A DNA stretch of 64,000 bases. It comes from Brevibacterium ravenspurgense (GTDB taxonomy: Bacteria > Actinomycetota > Actinomycetes > Actinomycetales > Brevibacteriaceae). The translations under genes and the position numbers were made by a program. Numbering within the stretch: the first letter of the stretch is position 1; every line of letters begins with the position of its first letter. The DNA lies in assembly GCF_001584615.1 (NCBI RefSeq), contig NZ_LQQC01000010.1, positions 310,001 through 374,000 of the forward strand, written 5' to 3'. Shown piece after piece: positions 43,720-52,160 of the stretch. The notes under the pieces are model-generated. The model was not told the origin of the DNA. It ran no database searches and saw only the letters and a list, made by a program, of their open reading frames with translations.

Positions 43720-44509
43720 TTTCGGGGGTTTCCGGGGCCCGTCCGCCCCAGGCGGGGCAGATGTCTTTGAAGTGACACCACCCGCACAAGGGCGATTTCT
43801 TCGGCCGCCAGGTGTCCGTCAGGGCAGCCTGCACGATGTCATCCCAAATGTGCAGGATCTCCGCTTCCGTCCTCTCAATGTCCGACATCTGTGGGCGCAT
43901 GGCTTTGATGGTGCCGGAGCCTAGGTACATCAGCTGCAGCGTGTGGGCCAAAGTGCCGTCAGTGCGGTGCTTGAGGACGCCGTAGAACCGCATCTGGAAC
44001 TCCGCTTCCCGCGAATACTGGGGCTTGGGCTCCTTGCCGGTCTTGTAGTCGACGAGTCGCACTTCGCCGCCGGGAGCCACGTCGACCCTGTCAATGAATC
44101 CGCGCAGCAGCAGTCCGTTGTCCAGCTTCGTCTGCACAAACTGCTCACGTCCCGCCGGTTCCAGCCGGTCTGGAAGTTCGAGGGTGAAATAGCGGTCAAC
44201 GAGTTCACCTGCCTGCGCGAACAGCCTCAGACGAGACGGTTCGTCGGGAAAGAGCTCTGCGATCTCCGCTGTGTTTTTGCTCTCAAGTTCGGCAAAGCTC
44301 GGCTCGATGAGCGATCGCCCTGCTCCAGAAGTCCTCTCTTCAGCGGGCAGGTCGAAGAGCCCCTCAAGCACCGAGTGGACGAGCGTTCCCTTGAACGCGG
44401 CTTCACTCGGCGGTTCGGGAAGCTTGTCGATTGTGCGGAATCGAAACTTCAGCGGACACGACACGAAGTCGTTGGCGCGTGACGGTGAAAGAGCATTGAG
44501 CGAGACCAT
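43697..44509 (-). CDS. RecB/Cas4-like PD-(D/E)xK nuclease with Fe-S cysteines
   Basis: A 270-residue nuclease of the RecB-family exonuclease group. The nuclease core shows GTLVHSVLEGLF (His), GFIDRVDVAPGGEVRLVDYKTGK (Asp...Asp-x-Lys) and a downstream QMRFYGVL helix (Gln/Tyr motif). One Cys at the N terminus (VSCPLKF, C18) and three at the C terminus (CGWCHFKDICP) form the Fe-S nail seen in AddB and Cas4. No CRISPR genes are near, so a repair role is more likely. ATG 44509 matches a TAGGCT leaderless element. It is a potential client of the suf system. Confidence 0.9.
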   Translation of the reverse strand: MVSLNALSPSRANDFVSCPLKFRFRTIDKLPEPPSEAAFKGTLVHSVLEGLFDLPAEERTSGAGRSLIEPSFAELESKNTAEIAELFPDEPSRLRLFAQAGELVDRYFTLELPDRLEPAGREQFVQTKLDNGLLLRGFIDRVDVAPGGEVRLVDYKTGKEPKPQYSREAEFQMRFYGVLKHRTDGTLAHTLQLMYLGSGTIKAMRPQMSDIERTEAEILHIWDDIVQAALTDTWRPKKSPLCGWCHFKDICPAWGGRAPETPEITAIAGR

Positions 44510-44515
44510 GACCAC

Positions 44516-44571
44516 AGCCTAGTAGGCACGCGGTCGAAGGTCGCGATGTTGTCGACTCCGGCAGTTAGGAT
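44516..44571. promoter_or_regulatory. divergent promoters of the RecB-like nuclease and the site-2 protease
   Basis: Minus strand: TAGGCT (44521-44516) six bases before ATG 44509. Plus strand: TAGGAT (44566-44571) seven bases before ATG 44579. The plus-strand promoter also has TTGTCG starting exactly 17 bases before the -10 (44549), the spacing of the PafBC-dependent mycobacterial motif TTGTCRGTG-N8-TAnnnT, though the last three bases of the nonamer differ. Confidence 0.5.
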
Positions 44572-44578
44572 GGCGCAT

Positions 44579-45751
44579 ATGTCTCAAGCGAATGCGAGTA
44601 AGGACGGCACAGCCGGCGGCCTTGTGATCGGCCGCGCCCTCGGCGCGCCCATTGTGCTGTCATGGACGTGGTTCATTGCCGCGATCCTCATCACGGCCCT
44701 TCTGGCGCCCTTCATTCGCACGCTATCGCCCAGCATGAGCGTTCCGACGTCGATGTTCGTCGCGTTCCTCTACGCGATCCTTCTGTTCACCTCGGTGTTT
44801 CTGCACGAATTCGCCCACGGTGTTGCAGGCACGCTCGGCGGACAGAAGGTGTCCGTCATCGAACTCAACGTGTGGGGCGGCTTCACCAAGTTCGAACCCA
44901 AAATCGACGACGACGCGAAGCGCACTGCGATGACGAGCTTCTACGTGTCGATCGTGGGCCCCGTCGTCAACATCATTCTTGCCGCAGGCGGCTGGATCGG
45001 CATGAATCACTCCAGTCCGGGAAGCATCCCGTGGCTGCTGTGTGCCGCCCTGACCTTTGCCAATGTGGCACTTGGCGTCATCAACCTGCTGCCCGGCATC
45101 CCGCTGGACGGCGGGTGGGCCCTGCAGGCGCTCATCTGGCGGTTCACCGGCAGCCAGTTCCGCGGCACCATGATCGCCAGCCTCATCGGCCGGATCGTGG
45201 CGGTCGGATTCGTCGTCGGCGCTGTCGCATACCCCTACACGGTGGGATCCAAACCGGACCTCGTGACCGTCATCTGGACGACAGCAATTGCGGTCATGCT
45301 GTGGGTTTCGGCAGCTGATGCCGCGGCTCACGCCAAACGCGCCCGCCGCATGGAAACCTACGATCTCGACCAGGTCATCCAACCGGCAATCGCAGCGGCC
45401 TTCGACGCTGATGTAGAAGAAACACTGCGCGCCGCAGACGCCGCGAGAACCGCTGACGGTGCAGCGCTGGTGGTGATCCTCGACCGCTCAGGTCTGCCCA
45501 CCGGTCTGCTCAACAGGCAGCTTGCAGAAAGGTCGGCAACGACCGTCGGCGGCCCCGGCAGCGCTGTGGTCGGCGATTTCTCCAGTCCGCTGGGTGCGTG
45601 GATCGGCGTGCCGCGCGGAATTTCCGCACCGCATCTTCTGGAATCCCTCACCCACAGGCCCAAAGCGCAGTTCTGCCTCATCATGGAGGGTTCGACGCTT
45701 GCAGGCATCATCGATCTGCAGGAGTTCTTCCACGAGCTTCTCGAAGACTGA
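44579..45751 (+). CDS. site-2 protease family M50 metallopeptidase with C-terminal CBS-like domain
   Basis: A 390-residue intramembrane zinc protease (Rip3-like). Six or so transmembrane helices occupy about residues 25-250. The zinc motif is HEFAH in VFLHEFAHGVAG, and the second ligand motif is NLLPGIPLDGGWAL. The C-terminal 130 residues (AADAARTADGAALVVILD, FCLIMEGSTLAGIIDLQEF) look like CBS repeats that may sense nucleotides. Such proteases cleave anti-sigma factors or other membrane proteins; the substrate here is unknown. ATG 44579 fits a leaderless start. Confidence 0.92.
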   Translation: MSQANASKDGTAGGLVIGRALGAPIVLSWTWFIAAILITALLAPFIRTLSPSMSVPTSMFVAFLYAILLFTSVFLHEFAHGVAGTLGGQKVSVIELNVWGGFTKFEPKIDDDAKRTAMTSFYVSIVGPVVNIILAAGGWIGMNHSSPGSIPWLLCAALTFANVALGVINLLPGIPLDGGWALQALIWRFTGSQFRGTMIASLIGRIVAVGFVVGAVAYPYTVGSKPDLVTVIWTTAIAVMLWVSAADAAAHAKRARRMETYDLDQVIQPAIAAAFDADVEETLRAADAARTADGAALVVILDRSGLPTGLLNRQLAERSATTVGGPGSAVVGDFSSPLGAWIGVPRGISAPHLLESLTHRPKAQFCLIMEGSTLAGIIDLQEFFHELLED

Positions 45752-45791
45752 GACTGCACCCGAGGGGCCCTCACAGCAGAACCTGCCCGGC

Positions 45792-45797
45792 TAGACT
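45792..45797 (+). promoter_or_regulatory. -10 element of a leaderless promoter for trmI-arc
   Basis: TAGACT ends eight bases before ATG 45806, with no Shine-Dalgarno sequence; it would drive trmI and the downstream arc gene. Confidence 0.55.
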
Positions 45798-45805
45798 GGG
45801 GAATC

Positions 45806-46843
45806 ATGAGTCTTGAATCCGCACCCGTTCCGGCCGGCGCCGATGACCGTCGGGGTCTTCTCAAAGCAGGAGACAAGGTCCAGCTGACCGACTCCAAAGG
45901 CAGGATGAACACCATCGTCCTCAAACCCGGCGGAGAATTCCACACTCATCGCGGGATCATCGCCCACGACGACATCATCGGCGCACCCGACGGTGTGACC
46001 GTGCAGAATTCCGTCGGCGTTGAATACCAGGTTCTCAAACCCCTGTATTCGGACTTCGTTCTCTCAATGCCGCGCGGTGCCGCGATCATCTATCCGAAAG
46101 ACGCCGCCCTGATCACCGGTTTCGGTGACATCTTCCCCGGTGCCCGGGTTGTCGAGGCGGGTGTGGGCTCTGGTGCTCTCACAATCGCCCTGCTTCGAGC
46201 CGTGGGCGATTCCGGAAGCGTCCACTCCTTTGAGCTGCGTGAAGAATTCGCGCAGATCGCCGAGGGCAATATCTCTGATTTCTTCGCAGGCCCGCACCCC
46301 GCGTGGAACATCACGGTGGGAGACCTCGCAGAAGAGCTTCCCAAGGCCTACGGACCGGGCGAAGTCGACCGCGTCGTGCTCGACATGCTCGCCCCCTGGG
46401 ACTGCCTGGACGCTGTGACAGAAGCACTTGTGCCCGGCGGAGTGCTCGTGGTCTACGTTGCGACGGTTACGCAGATGTCCCGCACCGTGCAGGCGCTGCA
46501 GGAGTCGGGCAACTACACAAAGCCGCACGCTTTGGAGTCAACCGTCCGCGACTGGCACCTCGACGGCCTGGCAGTCAGGCCCGAGCACCGCATGATCGGC
46601 CACACCGGCTTCCTTGTCTTCGCCCGTCGCGTGGCACAGGGAACAACCCCGCTGCGCCGCACAAAACGCGGCCAGCAGGCCGAACCGGACCAGAAGGATC
46701 TCGACGTGTGGTTCGGTCCCGAAGTCACCGACGAATCCGTTGGGGTCAAGTACCCCACGCCGAAGAAGATCCGCCGTTCCGTCCGCGAGGCGGGTTCCCG
46801 GCTTGACATTCTCAACAGCAGCGAAGGAGAGCTCAATGGATGA
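45806..46843 (+). CDS. trmI: tRNA (adenine-58-N1)-methyltransferase TrmI
   Basis: A 345-residue SAM-dependent enzyme that forms m1A58 in tRNA. The N-terminal beta-barrel-like region (residues 15-95) precedes a Rossmann methyltransferase with [15 protein letters not shown] (about 114-128), acidic ribose-binding FELREEF and the catalytic-pocket LDMLAPWD. A lysine/arginine-rich C-terminal tail follows. The trmI-arc order, with an 8-base overlap here, is conserved in many proteasome-bearing actinobacteria. Confidence 0.93.
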   Translation: MSLESAPVPAGADDRRGLLKAGDKVQLTDSKGRMNTIVLKPGGEFHTHRGIIAHDDIIGAPDGVTVQNSVGVEYQVLKPLYSDFVLSMPRGAAIIYPKDAALITGFGDIFPGARVVEAGVGSGALTIALLRAVGDSGSVHSFELREEFAQIAEGNISDFFAGPHPAWNITVGDLAEELPKAYGPGEVDRVVLDMLAPWDCLDAVTEALVPGGVLVVYVATVTQMSRTVQALQESGNYTKPHALESTVRDWHLDGLAVRPEHRMIGHTGFLVFARRVAQGTTPLRRTKRGQQAEPDQKDLDVWFGPEVTDESVGVKYPTPKKIRRSVREAGSRLDILNSSEGELNG

Positions 46844-48503
46844 TTCGACAATGCGACAAGAACTGTCGAAGGTCCGTCAGGACGCAGCTGGCCTCCGCCA
46901 GCAGCTGTTCTCAGCTTCCCAGCGCAACGAACAGCTCAGCACAGCACTCAAAGCTGCTCGGGCTGAACTGGACAGGCTGAAGACCGAGGCCGAAAGGATT
47001 GCCGAACCGCCGAACTCCTACGCAGTAGTGCTCGGCACCGTGCGCGAAGGCGATGTCGTCTTCGCCGACGTCCACTACGCGGGCCGTCCCATGCGCCTGT
47101 CTGTAAGCACGGAAGTTCCGCTGCGCGACCTCACGCCGGGTCGACGCGTTCGCCTGACTGAAGGCCTCGTCATCGTCGAAGCACTCGGCTTTGTTGACGA
47201 AGGCTCGGTGGTCACAGTGCGTGAACTCATCGACGACACCCGCGTGCTCGCTGCGACATCCACGGACGAAGAACGGGTCGTGACACTGGCTCAGCCGCTG
47301 CGCGACAAGCCCGTTCGAGTGGGGGATTCGCTCGTCTTCGATTCCCGCAGCGGGCTGGTTGTCGAAAGGCTTGAAAGGGCCGAAACGGCATCCCTTATGC
47401 TGGAAACCGTTCCGGACATTTCGTACTCCGACATCGGCGGCCTGTCCGCACAGATCAGCGAAATCCGCGATGCTGTCGAACTGCCCTTCGAGCACCCTCA
47501 GCTGTACACCGAGCACGGACTCAAGCCGCCCAAGGGCATTCTGCTGTACGGGCCGCCCGGCAACGGCAAGACTCTCATCGCGAAGGCTGTTGCAAACTCG
47601 CTTGCCCAGCGTCGCGGCGGAGAAAACACCCGCTCGTACTTCCTCAACATCAAAGGTCCGGAGCTGCTGGACAAGTACGTCGGCGAAACCGAGCGTCAGC
47701 TGCGCACCATCTTCGCCCGCGCCCGCGAAAAGGCCACGGCCGGTTCGCCAGTCGTCGTGTTCTTCGACGAAATGGAAGCCCTGTTCCGCACGCGCGGAAC
47801 AGGCAAGTCCTCCGATGTCGAAACCACGATCGTGCCGCAGCTGCTGACCGAAATCGACGGTGTTGAACAGCTGGACAACGTCATCGTGATTGGTGCGTCC
47901 AACCGCGAAGACCTCATCGACCCCGCCATCCTCCGGCCCGGACGACTCGACGTGAAGATCCGCATCGAACGTCCCGACAGGGAAGGCGCGAAGGACATCT
48001 TCAGCAAATACCTGACAGAGGACCTGCCGGTCGCAGAATCCGAGATCACGACGACAAAGGCCGCCGCCGTCGAAAGCCTCATCGAACGCTGTGTTGAGGA
48101 AATGTACGCCGAGACCGACCGCAACCGCTTCGTCGAAGTGACCTACGCCAACGGTCGGCGCGAAATGCTCTACTTTGCCGAGTTCACCTCGGGAGCCATG
48201 ATCTCCAACGTCGTCGATCGGGCGAAGAAGCACGCCATCAAGGCCTACCTCGACCTGGGCGAACACGGTATTACGTGGGATCACCTGTACCGGGGCATCC
48301 GGGAAGAGTTCAGCGAACACGAAGACCTGCCGAACACGACGAACCCAGACGAATGGGCTCGCATCTCCGGGAGGAAGGGCGAAAGGATCACACACCTGGT
48401 CCTGGCAGCCGATGTCGCCGACCGGGAAAACCGTGCGGACAGCGGTGCCGGCAGCGGCACCTCGTCCGTTCAGACCGCCAGGGGAGACAGCAGCCTCATC
48501 TGA
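46836..48503 (+). CDS. arc: proteasome-associated AAA+ ATPase ARC/Mpa
   Basis: A 555-residue ring ATPase that recognises Pup and unfolds tagged proteins for the 20S core. An N-terminal coiled coil (about residues 5-55) is followed by tandem OB folds (about 58-200) and one AAA domain: Walker A GPPGNGKT, Walker [12 protein letters not shown], sensor/Arg finger [19 protein letters not shown]. In mycobacterial Mpa the protein ends GQYL, whose Tyr docks into the proteasome; here the terminus reads TARGDSSLI with no such motif. ATG 46836 lies inside the trmI 3' end. Confidence 0.95.
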   Translation: MDDSTMRQELSKVRQDAAGLRQQLFSASQRNEQLSTALKAARAELDRLKTEAERIAEPPNSYAVVLGTVREGDVVFADVHYAGRPMRLSVSTEVPLRDLTPGRRVRLTEGLVIVEALGFVDEGSVVTVRELIDDTRVLAATSTDEERVVTLAQPLRDKPVRVGDSLVFDSRSGLVVERLERAETASLMLETVPDISYSDIGGLSAQISEIRDAVELPFEHPQLYTEHGLKPPKGILLYGPPGNGKTLIAKAVANSLAQRRGGENTRSYFLNIKGPELLDKYVGETERQLRTIFARAREKATAGSPVVVFFDEMEALFRTRGTGKSSDVETTIVPQLLTEIDGVEQLDNVIVIGASNREDLIDPAILRPGRLDVKIRIERPDREGAKDIFSKYLTEDLPVAESEITTTKAAAVESLIERCVEEMYAETDRNRFVEVTYANGRREMLYFAEFTSGAMISNVVDRAKKHAIKAYLDLGEHGITWDHLYRGIREEFSEHEDLPNTTNPDEWARISGRKGERITHLVLAADVADRENRADSGAGSGTSSVQTARGDSSLI

Positions 48504-48524
48504 AGAACTGCCCCTGTGCTTTCT

Positions 48525-48902
48525 TCAGCGTTTGGCTGATCGCCCGCCGACAGCGCGGGCGATCACACGCCAGCCCACCAGCGTCAGGAAGTTCAAAGCG
48601 GAGGCCACGATGATGAACGGCCCGGCGATTCCCGCACCCACTGCAAAGCGGACGATCATGCCGAGCAGGATCGTCGTCGACCAGATCGCAACACCGGTGC
48701 GCATGGGTGCCAGGGGAGCGGTCCAAGCCGCGCTGAGAATCCACGCACACCCAAGGCCCACCAGGAAAGGCCACGAGGTCTGAACAACACCGTCGACCGT
48801 GAGAACCTGGGCGTGGGTGTAGAAGCCGACAGCCGCAAAGGCGATCACCAAGATGATGTCGGCGACGAGTGCAGTGAAAATATGAGAAGAACGCTTAGCC
48901 AC
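48525..48902 (-). CDS. DUF3054 family membrane protein
   Basis: A 125-residue membrane protein with four transmembrane helices (about residues 6-26, 40-58, 66-88, 93-115). Family traits are ADIILVIAFAAVGFYTHA, SWPFLVGLGCAWIL, the GMIVRFAVGAGIAG segment and the final GWRVIAR. Function unknown. GTG 48902 is preceded by TAGACT with a seven-base gap and no ribosome binding site, which favours it over a longer reading to 48935. It lies as a minus-strand insert between arc and dop. Confidence 0.85.
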   Translation of the reverse strand: MAKRSSHIFTALVADIILVIAFAAVGFYTHAQVLTVDGVVQTSWPFLVGLGCAWILSAAWTAPLAPMRTGVAIWSTTILLGMIVRFAVGAGIAGPFIIVASALNFLTLVGWRVIARAVGGRSAKR

Positions 48903-48909
48903 AGGCCAC

Positions 48910-48915
48910 AGTCTA
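48910..48915 (-). promoter_or_regulatory. -10 element of a leaderless promoter (DUF3054)
   Basis: TAGACT on the minus strand, seven bases before GTG 48902. Confidence 0.55.
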
Positions 48916-48934
48916 CGAAAGGCAGTGAGGCACA

Positions 48935-50476
48935 ATGATCACCGTCCAGCGGATCATGGGCTCAGAAACCGAGTTCGGCATTGTCGCCGTCGGCGGTCGC
49001 CCGCAAGCGCCCATGCGCGACTCCGCGCGTGTCGTCGATGCCTACGCGGGCCCGCGCGGCCTGAAGTCCGCGCAGAGTTTCTGGGACTTCGGTTCGGAAA
49101 CACCGCTGGCAGACGCACGCGGCTTTCTCATGAACCTTGCCGACGCGCACGAATCGCAGCTGACCCACCTGCCGCAGGCGCAGCCGGAAGCGCAGTACTT
49201 GGCCAATGTTGTGCTGGAAAACGGAGCGCGCCTCTATGTTGACCACGCTCATCCCGAGTATTCATCGCCGGAGGTCACCAATCCGCGCGACATCGTCACG
49301 TGGGACCGCGCGGGCGACCGAGTAGCAGAAGAGGCCGTCAAACAGCTGCTGACAACGGGGCAGCCTGTCGACCTCTACAAAAACAACACGGACTCCAAGG
49401 GAGCCTCGTACGGTACACACGAAAACTACCTCGTCGACCGCAACACCGATTTCGAGAAGATTGTCGAAGGGCTGCTGCCGTTCTTCGCCACGCGGCAGAT
49501 TTTCTGCGGAGCCGGCAAGGTCGGCATCGGCAGGGAAGGCGAAGAACCCGGCTTCCAGATTTCTCAGCGGGCAGACTTCTTCGAAGAATGCGTGGGGCTT
49601 GAAACGACCCTGCGCCGGCCGATCGTCAACACGCGCGATGAGCCGCACGCTGACCCTGTCAAATACCGGCGCCTGCACGTCATCATCGGCGATGCGACCC
49701 TCGCCGAAGTCGCCACTTTCGTGCGCTTCGGCTCTACGAGTCTCGTGCTGAGCCTGATCGAACAGGGTCTGGCACCCGTCATCGAGCTGGCTGACCCGGT
49801 GGCCGCACTGCAGACGGTGTCGCACGACTTAAGCCTCAGCGCTCCGCTTGAACTGGCTGATGGGTCGACCATGACTGCACTCGAAATTCAGCGCGCGTTC
49901 TATACTGCGGCTGCCAATGCAGCAGATCCGAGTGACGAACAGACCGCGCAGGTGCTTGCGGAATGGGACCGCTTGCTCACAGGACTTGCAACCGACCCCA
50001 TGAGCCTGGCCGATTCGATTGACTGGGTTGGCAAACTGGCGCTCATGAACAGCTACCGCCAGCGTGAGGGCCTCGACTGGAACAGCCCGAAGCTCGCCCT
50101 CATCGACGTGCAGTACACGGACGTCCGCCAGGAGAAGGGACTGTTCTACCGCCTGGAGCGGGCAGGACGCTTCCGCAGGCTCACGACTGACGAAGAGGTC
50201 GAGCGCGCCATGACGACACCACCGGAGGACACGCGCGCCTATCTGCGCGGCACGGTCGTCGACCGGCTGCGCGAAGACCTCGTTGCCGCCAGCTGGGAGT
50301 CAATCGTCATGCGCCGGGGCGATTCTGCAGTCAGAATCCCCATGAGCGAACCGCTCAAGGGCACACGCGAACTTCTTGAAGAGCGGCTGAGCAGGGCCGT
50401 TGACACCGACAGCCTGTTGGCTGCACTCGGTGTCACTACAATCGACAACAACAGCACAGACGACTACGGGATGTGA
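48935..50476 (+). CDS. dop: Pup deamidase/depupylase Dop
   Basis: A 513-residue carboxylate-amine-ligase-fold enzyme. It converts the C-terminal Gln of Pup to Glu and also removes Pup from substrates. The N-terminal metal-ligand Glu is in MGSETEFG, with GTHENYLVDR, RPIVNTRDEPHAD and RRLHVIIGDA as further active-site strands. The insertion after about residue 38 (GPRGLKSAQSFWDFGSE, the Dop loop region) distinguishes it from PafA. ATG 48935 has GAAAGG...GAGG upstream. It precedes pup by 3 bases. Confidence 0.95.
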   Translation: MITVQRIMGSETEFGIVAVGGRPQAPMRDSARVVDAYAGPRGLKSAQSFWDFGSETPLADARGFLMNLADAHESQLTHLPQAQPEAQYLANVVLENGARLYVDHAHPEYSSPEVTNPRDIVTWDRAGDRVAEEAVKQLLTTGQPVDLYKNNTDSKGASYGTHENYLVDRNTDFEKIVEGLLPFFATRQIFCGAGKVGIGREGEEPGFQISQRADFFEECVGLETTLRRPIVNTRDEPHADPVKYRRLHVIIGDATLAEVATFVRFGSTSLVLSLIEQGLAPVIELADPVAALQTVSHDLSLSAPLELADGSTMTALEIQRAFYTAAANAADPSDEQTAQVLAEWDRLLTGLATDPMSLADSIDWVGKLALMNSYRQREGLDWNSPKLALIDVQYTDVRQEKGLFYRLERAGRFRRLTTDEEVERAMTTPPEDTRAYLRGTVVDRLREDLVAASWESIVMRRGDSAVRIPMSEPLKGTRELLEERLSRAVDTDSLLAALGVTTIDNNSTDDYGM

Positions 50477-50479
50477 ACA

Positions 50480-50677
50480 ATGGCTGGTCAGGATCAGATT
50501 CACAGGCACTCAGGCGGAGCAGAAGGACCGGAAGAACCCGGCGATCTGAACGTCGGCGGAGGCCAGGCACAGATCAACACGCAGGGTCTCGACGACATCC
50601 TCGATGACATCGACTCCGTACTGGAGACCAATGCCGAAGACTTCGTGAAGAACTTCGTGCAGAAGGGCGGACAGTGA
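50480..50677 (+). CDS. pup: prokaryotic ubiquitin-like protein Pup
   Basis: A 65-residue intrinsically disordered tag. The N-terminal half is polar and Gly/Glu-rich; the C-terminal half has the ARC-binding helix [30 protein letters not shown]-like region (about residues 36-65) ending in GGQ. The terminal Gln means Dop must deamidate it before PafA can attach it to lysines. It overlaps prcB by 4 bases (GTGA), so tag and protease are co-translated. Confidence 0.97.
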   Translation: MAGQDQIHRHSGGAEGPEEPGDLNVGGGQAQINTQGLDDILDDIDSVLETNAEDFVKNFVQKGGQ

Positions 50678-51477
50678 CAGGTCTGTCATCCGCCTATCTG
50701 AGCACCGCCTCGAACTCCTTTGTTGAGTTCGCACGGACTGTTGCCCCGCACGTGCTGCCTTCGGGTGACCTTCCAGTGTCGGACAGCATCGCCCCGCACG
50801 CTACGACCATCGTCGCACTGACAACGGCAGATGGTGTGCTCATGGCCGGCGATCGCCGAGCGACCATCGGTTCGCTCATTGCCAGCCGCACCATGGAGAA
50901 GGTTCACCGGGCCGATGACGCCTCGGTTGTCGGCATCGCCGGAACCGCGGGGATTGCGCTTGAGCTCGTCCGGCTGTTCCAGTTGGAGCTCGAACACTAC
51001 GAAAAGATCGAGGGCACGGTCCTGTCCCTTGACGGCAAAGCCAACCGTTTGGCTTCAATGCTGCGAGCCAATCTCGGCTTCGCACTGCGCGGTCTCGCCG
51101 TTGTTCCGCTGTTCGCCGGTGTCGACCAGAAGGCAGAAGGCGAAACTCCCGGCAGGATCTTCTCGTTTGACGTCACGGGCGGCAGGTACGAAGAAGAGGA
51201 CTACCACTCGGTGGGCTCCGGTTCGACTTTTGCCCGCGGTTCGCTCAAAAAGCGGTGGAAGCCAGGCTTAAGCGAAGAAGCCGCTGTCGAGGTGGCAGTC
51301 GAAGCCCTTTTCGACGCCGCCGACGACGATTCGGGAACCGCCGGACCAGACCTCATCCGCCGCATCGGGCCGACCATGATGGTGGTTGACTCCGACGGTG
51401 CCAGGGAAGTCGAAACTGACGTCATTTTGGCCGCGGCAGCTGAGGTCGCAGCACGCCGAGGAGGCGGATCGGCATGA
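50674..51477 (+). CDS. prcB: 20S proteasome subunit beta PrcB
   Basis: A 267-residue catalytic subunit. A propeptide of 43 residues ends at HA|TTIVAL, so T44 becomes the N-terminal nucleophile after self-processing; the active-site Asp/Lys-type partners are in LMAGDRRAT and the conserved [14 protein letters not shown] region. GTG start within the pup stop. It overlaps prcA by 4 bases. Confidence 0.96.
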   Translation: MTGLSSAYLSTASNSFVEFARTVAPHVLPSGDLPVSDSIAPHATTIVALTTADGVLMAGDRRATIGSLIASRTMEKVHRADDASVVGIAGTAGIALELVRLFQLELEHYEKIEGTVLSLDGKANRLASMLRANLGFALRGLAVVPLFAGVDQKAEGETPGRIFSFDVTGGRYEEEDYHSVGSGSTFARGSLKKRWKPGLSEEAAVEVAVEALFDAADDDSGTAGPDLIRRIGPTMMVVDSDGAREVETDVILAAAAEVAARRGGGSA

Positions 51478-52160
51478 GTATGCCCTTCTACGTTTCACCC
51501 GAACAGCTCATGAAAGACCGGGCCGAGTTTGCCCGGAAGGGGATTTCGCGCGGCCGCTGCGTCCTTGTTGCCCGCTGCTCAGACGGGATTGCGCTCGTTG
51601 CCGAAAACCCGTCGACAACACTGCACAAGATTGCTGAAATCTACGATCGAATCGGGTTCGCAGCAGTCGGCAAGTACAACGAGTTCGAGTCGCTGCGCCA
51701 GGCCGGTGTGCGCTATGCGGACCTGCGCGGATACTCTTACGACAGGGCGGATGTGACTGCGCGAGGGCTGACAAATGCCTACGCCCAGACGCTGGCCTCT
51801 GTCTTCACAACCGAATCGAAGCCTTTCGAGGTTGAGATCATCGTCGCCGAGCTCGGTGCTGATGCTGACGACGACAGGATCTACAGGCTGTCCTATGACG
51901 GTTCAGTTGCGGATGAGGCCAGTGCGGTCATCATCGGCGGGGACTCGGAAGCGCACAGCCAGAAGCTGGCTGAAATCGACACGACCGCCATGACGAGTGC
52001 AGAAGTCCTGCGGTGGGCAGCCAGCGCTCTTGGTGCTGACGCTCCGATTCCCGCCCAGCACATCGAAGCGGCACTGTTGGACCGCAACGCTGAAGGGCAC
52101 AGAACATTCCGCCGGCTGAACACAGAGATCGTCGAGCAGATCATCGGGGGAGAAGCATGA
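51474..52160 (+). CDS. prcA: 20S proteasome subunit alpha PrcA
   Basis: A 228-residue non-catalytic subunit that forms the outer rings and gate. The N-terminal [26 protein letters not shown] matches the gating segment of PrcA, followed by [31 protein letters not shown] 51474 overlaps prcB (ATGA), and its own end overlaps pafA by 4 bases. The outer alpha ring is where ARC should dock. Confidence 0.96.
   Translation: MSMPFYVSPEQLMKDRAEFARKGISRGRCVLVARCSDGIALVAENPSTTLHKIAEIYDRIGFAAVGKYNEFESLRQAGVRYADLRGYSYDRADVTARGLTNAYAQTLASVFTTESKPFEVEIIVAELGADADDDRIYRLSYDGSVADEASAVIIGGDSEAHSQKLAEIDTTAMTSAEVLRWAASALGADAPIPAQHIEAALLDRNAEGHRTFRRLNTEIVEQIIGGEA

Noticed and set aside
43697-44509. CRISPR Cas4
   Set aside because: No cas1/cas2, no repeat array and no other cas gene lies in the window; the gene fits the housekeeping RecB-family exonuclease group.
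46911-48395. Long minus-strand open frame (494 codons) opposite arc
   Set aside because: Antisense shadow caused by high-GC codon use; composition is Val/Phe/Asp-rich with no domain, and the plus strand encodes the unmistakable ARC ATPase.
48420-48540. Frameshift removing a GQYL end from ARC
   Set aside because: The other two frames around and after the stop do not encode QYL, so the absence is reported as genuine rather than as a sequencing error.
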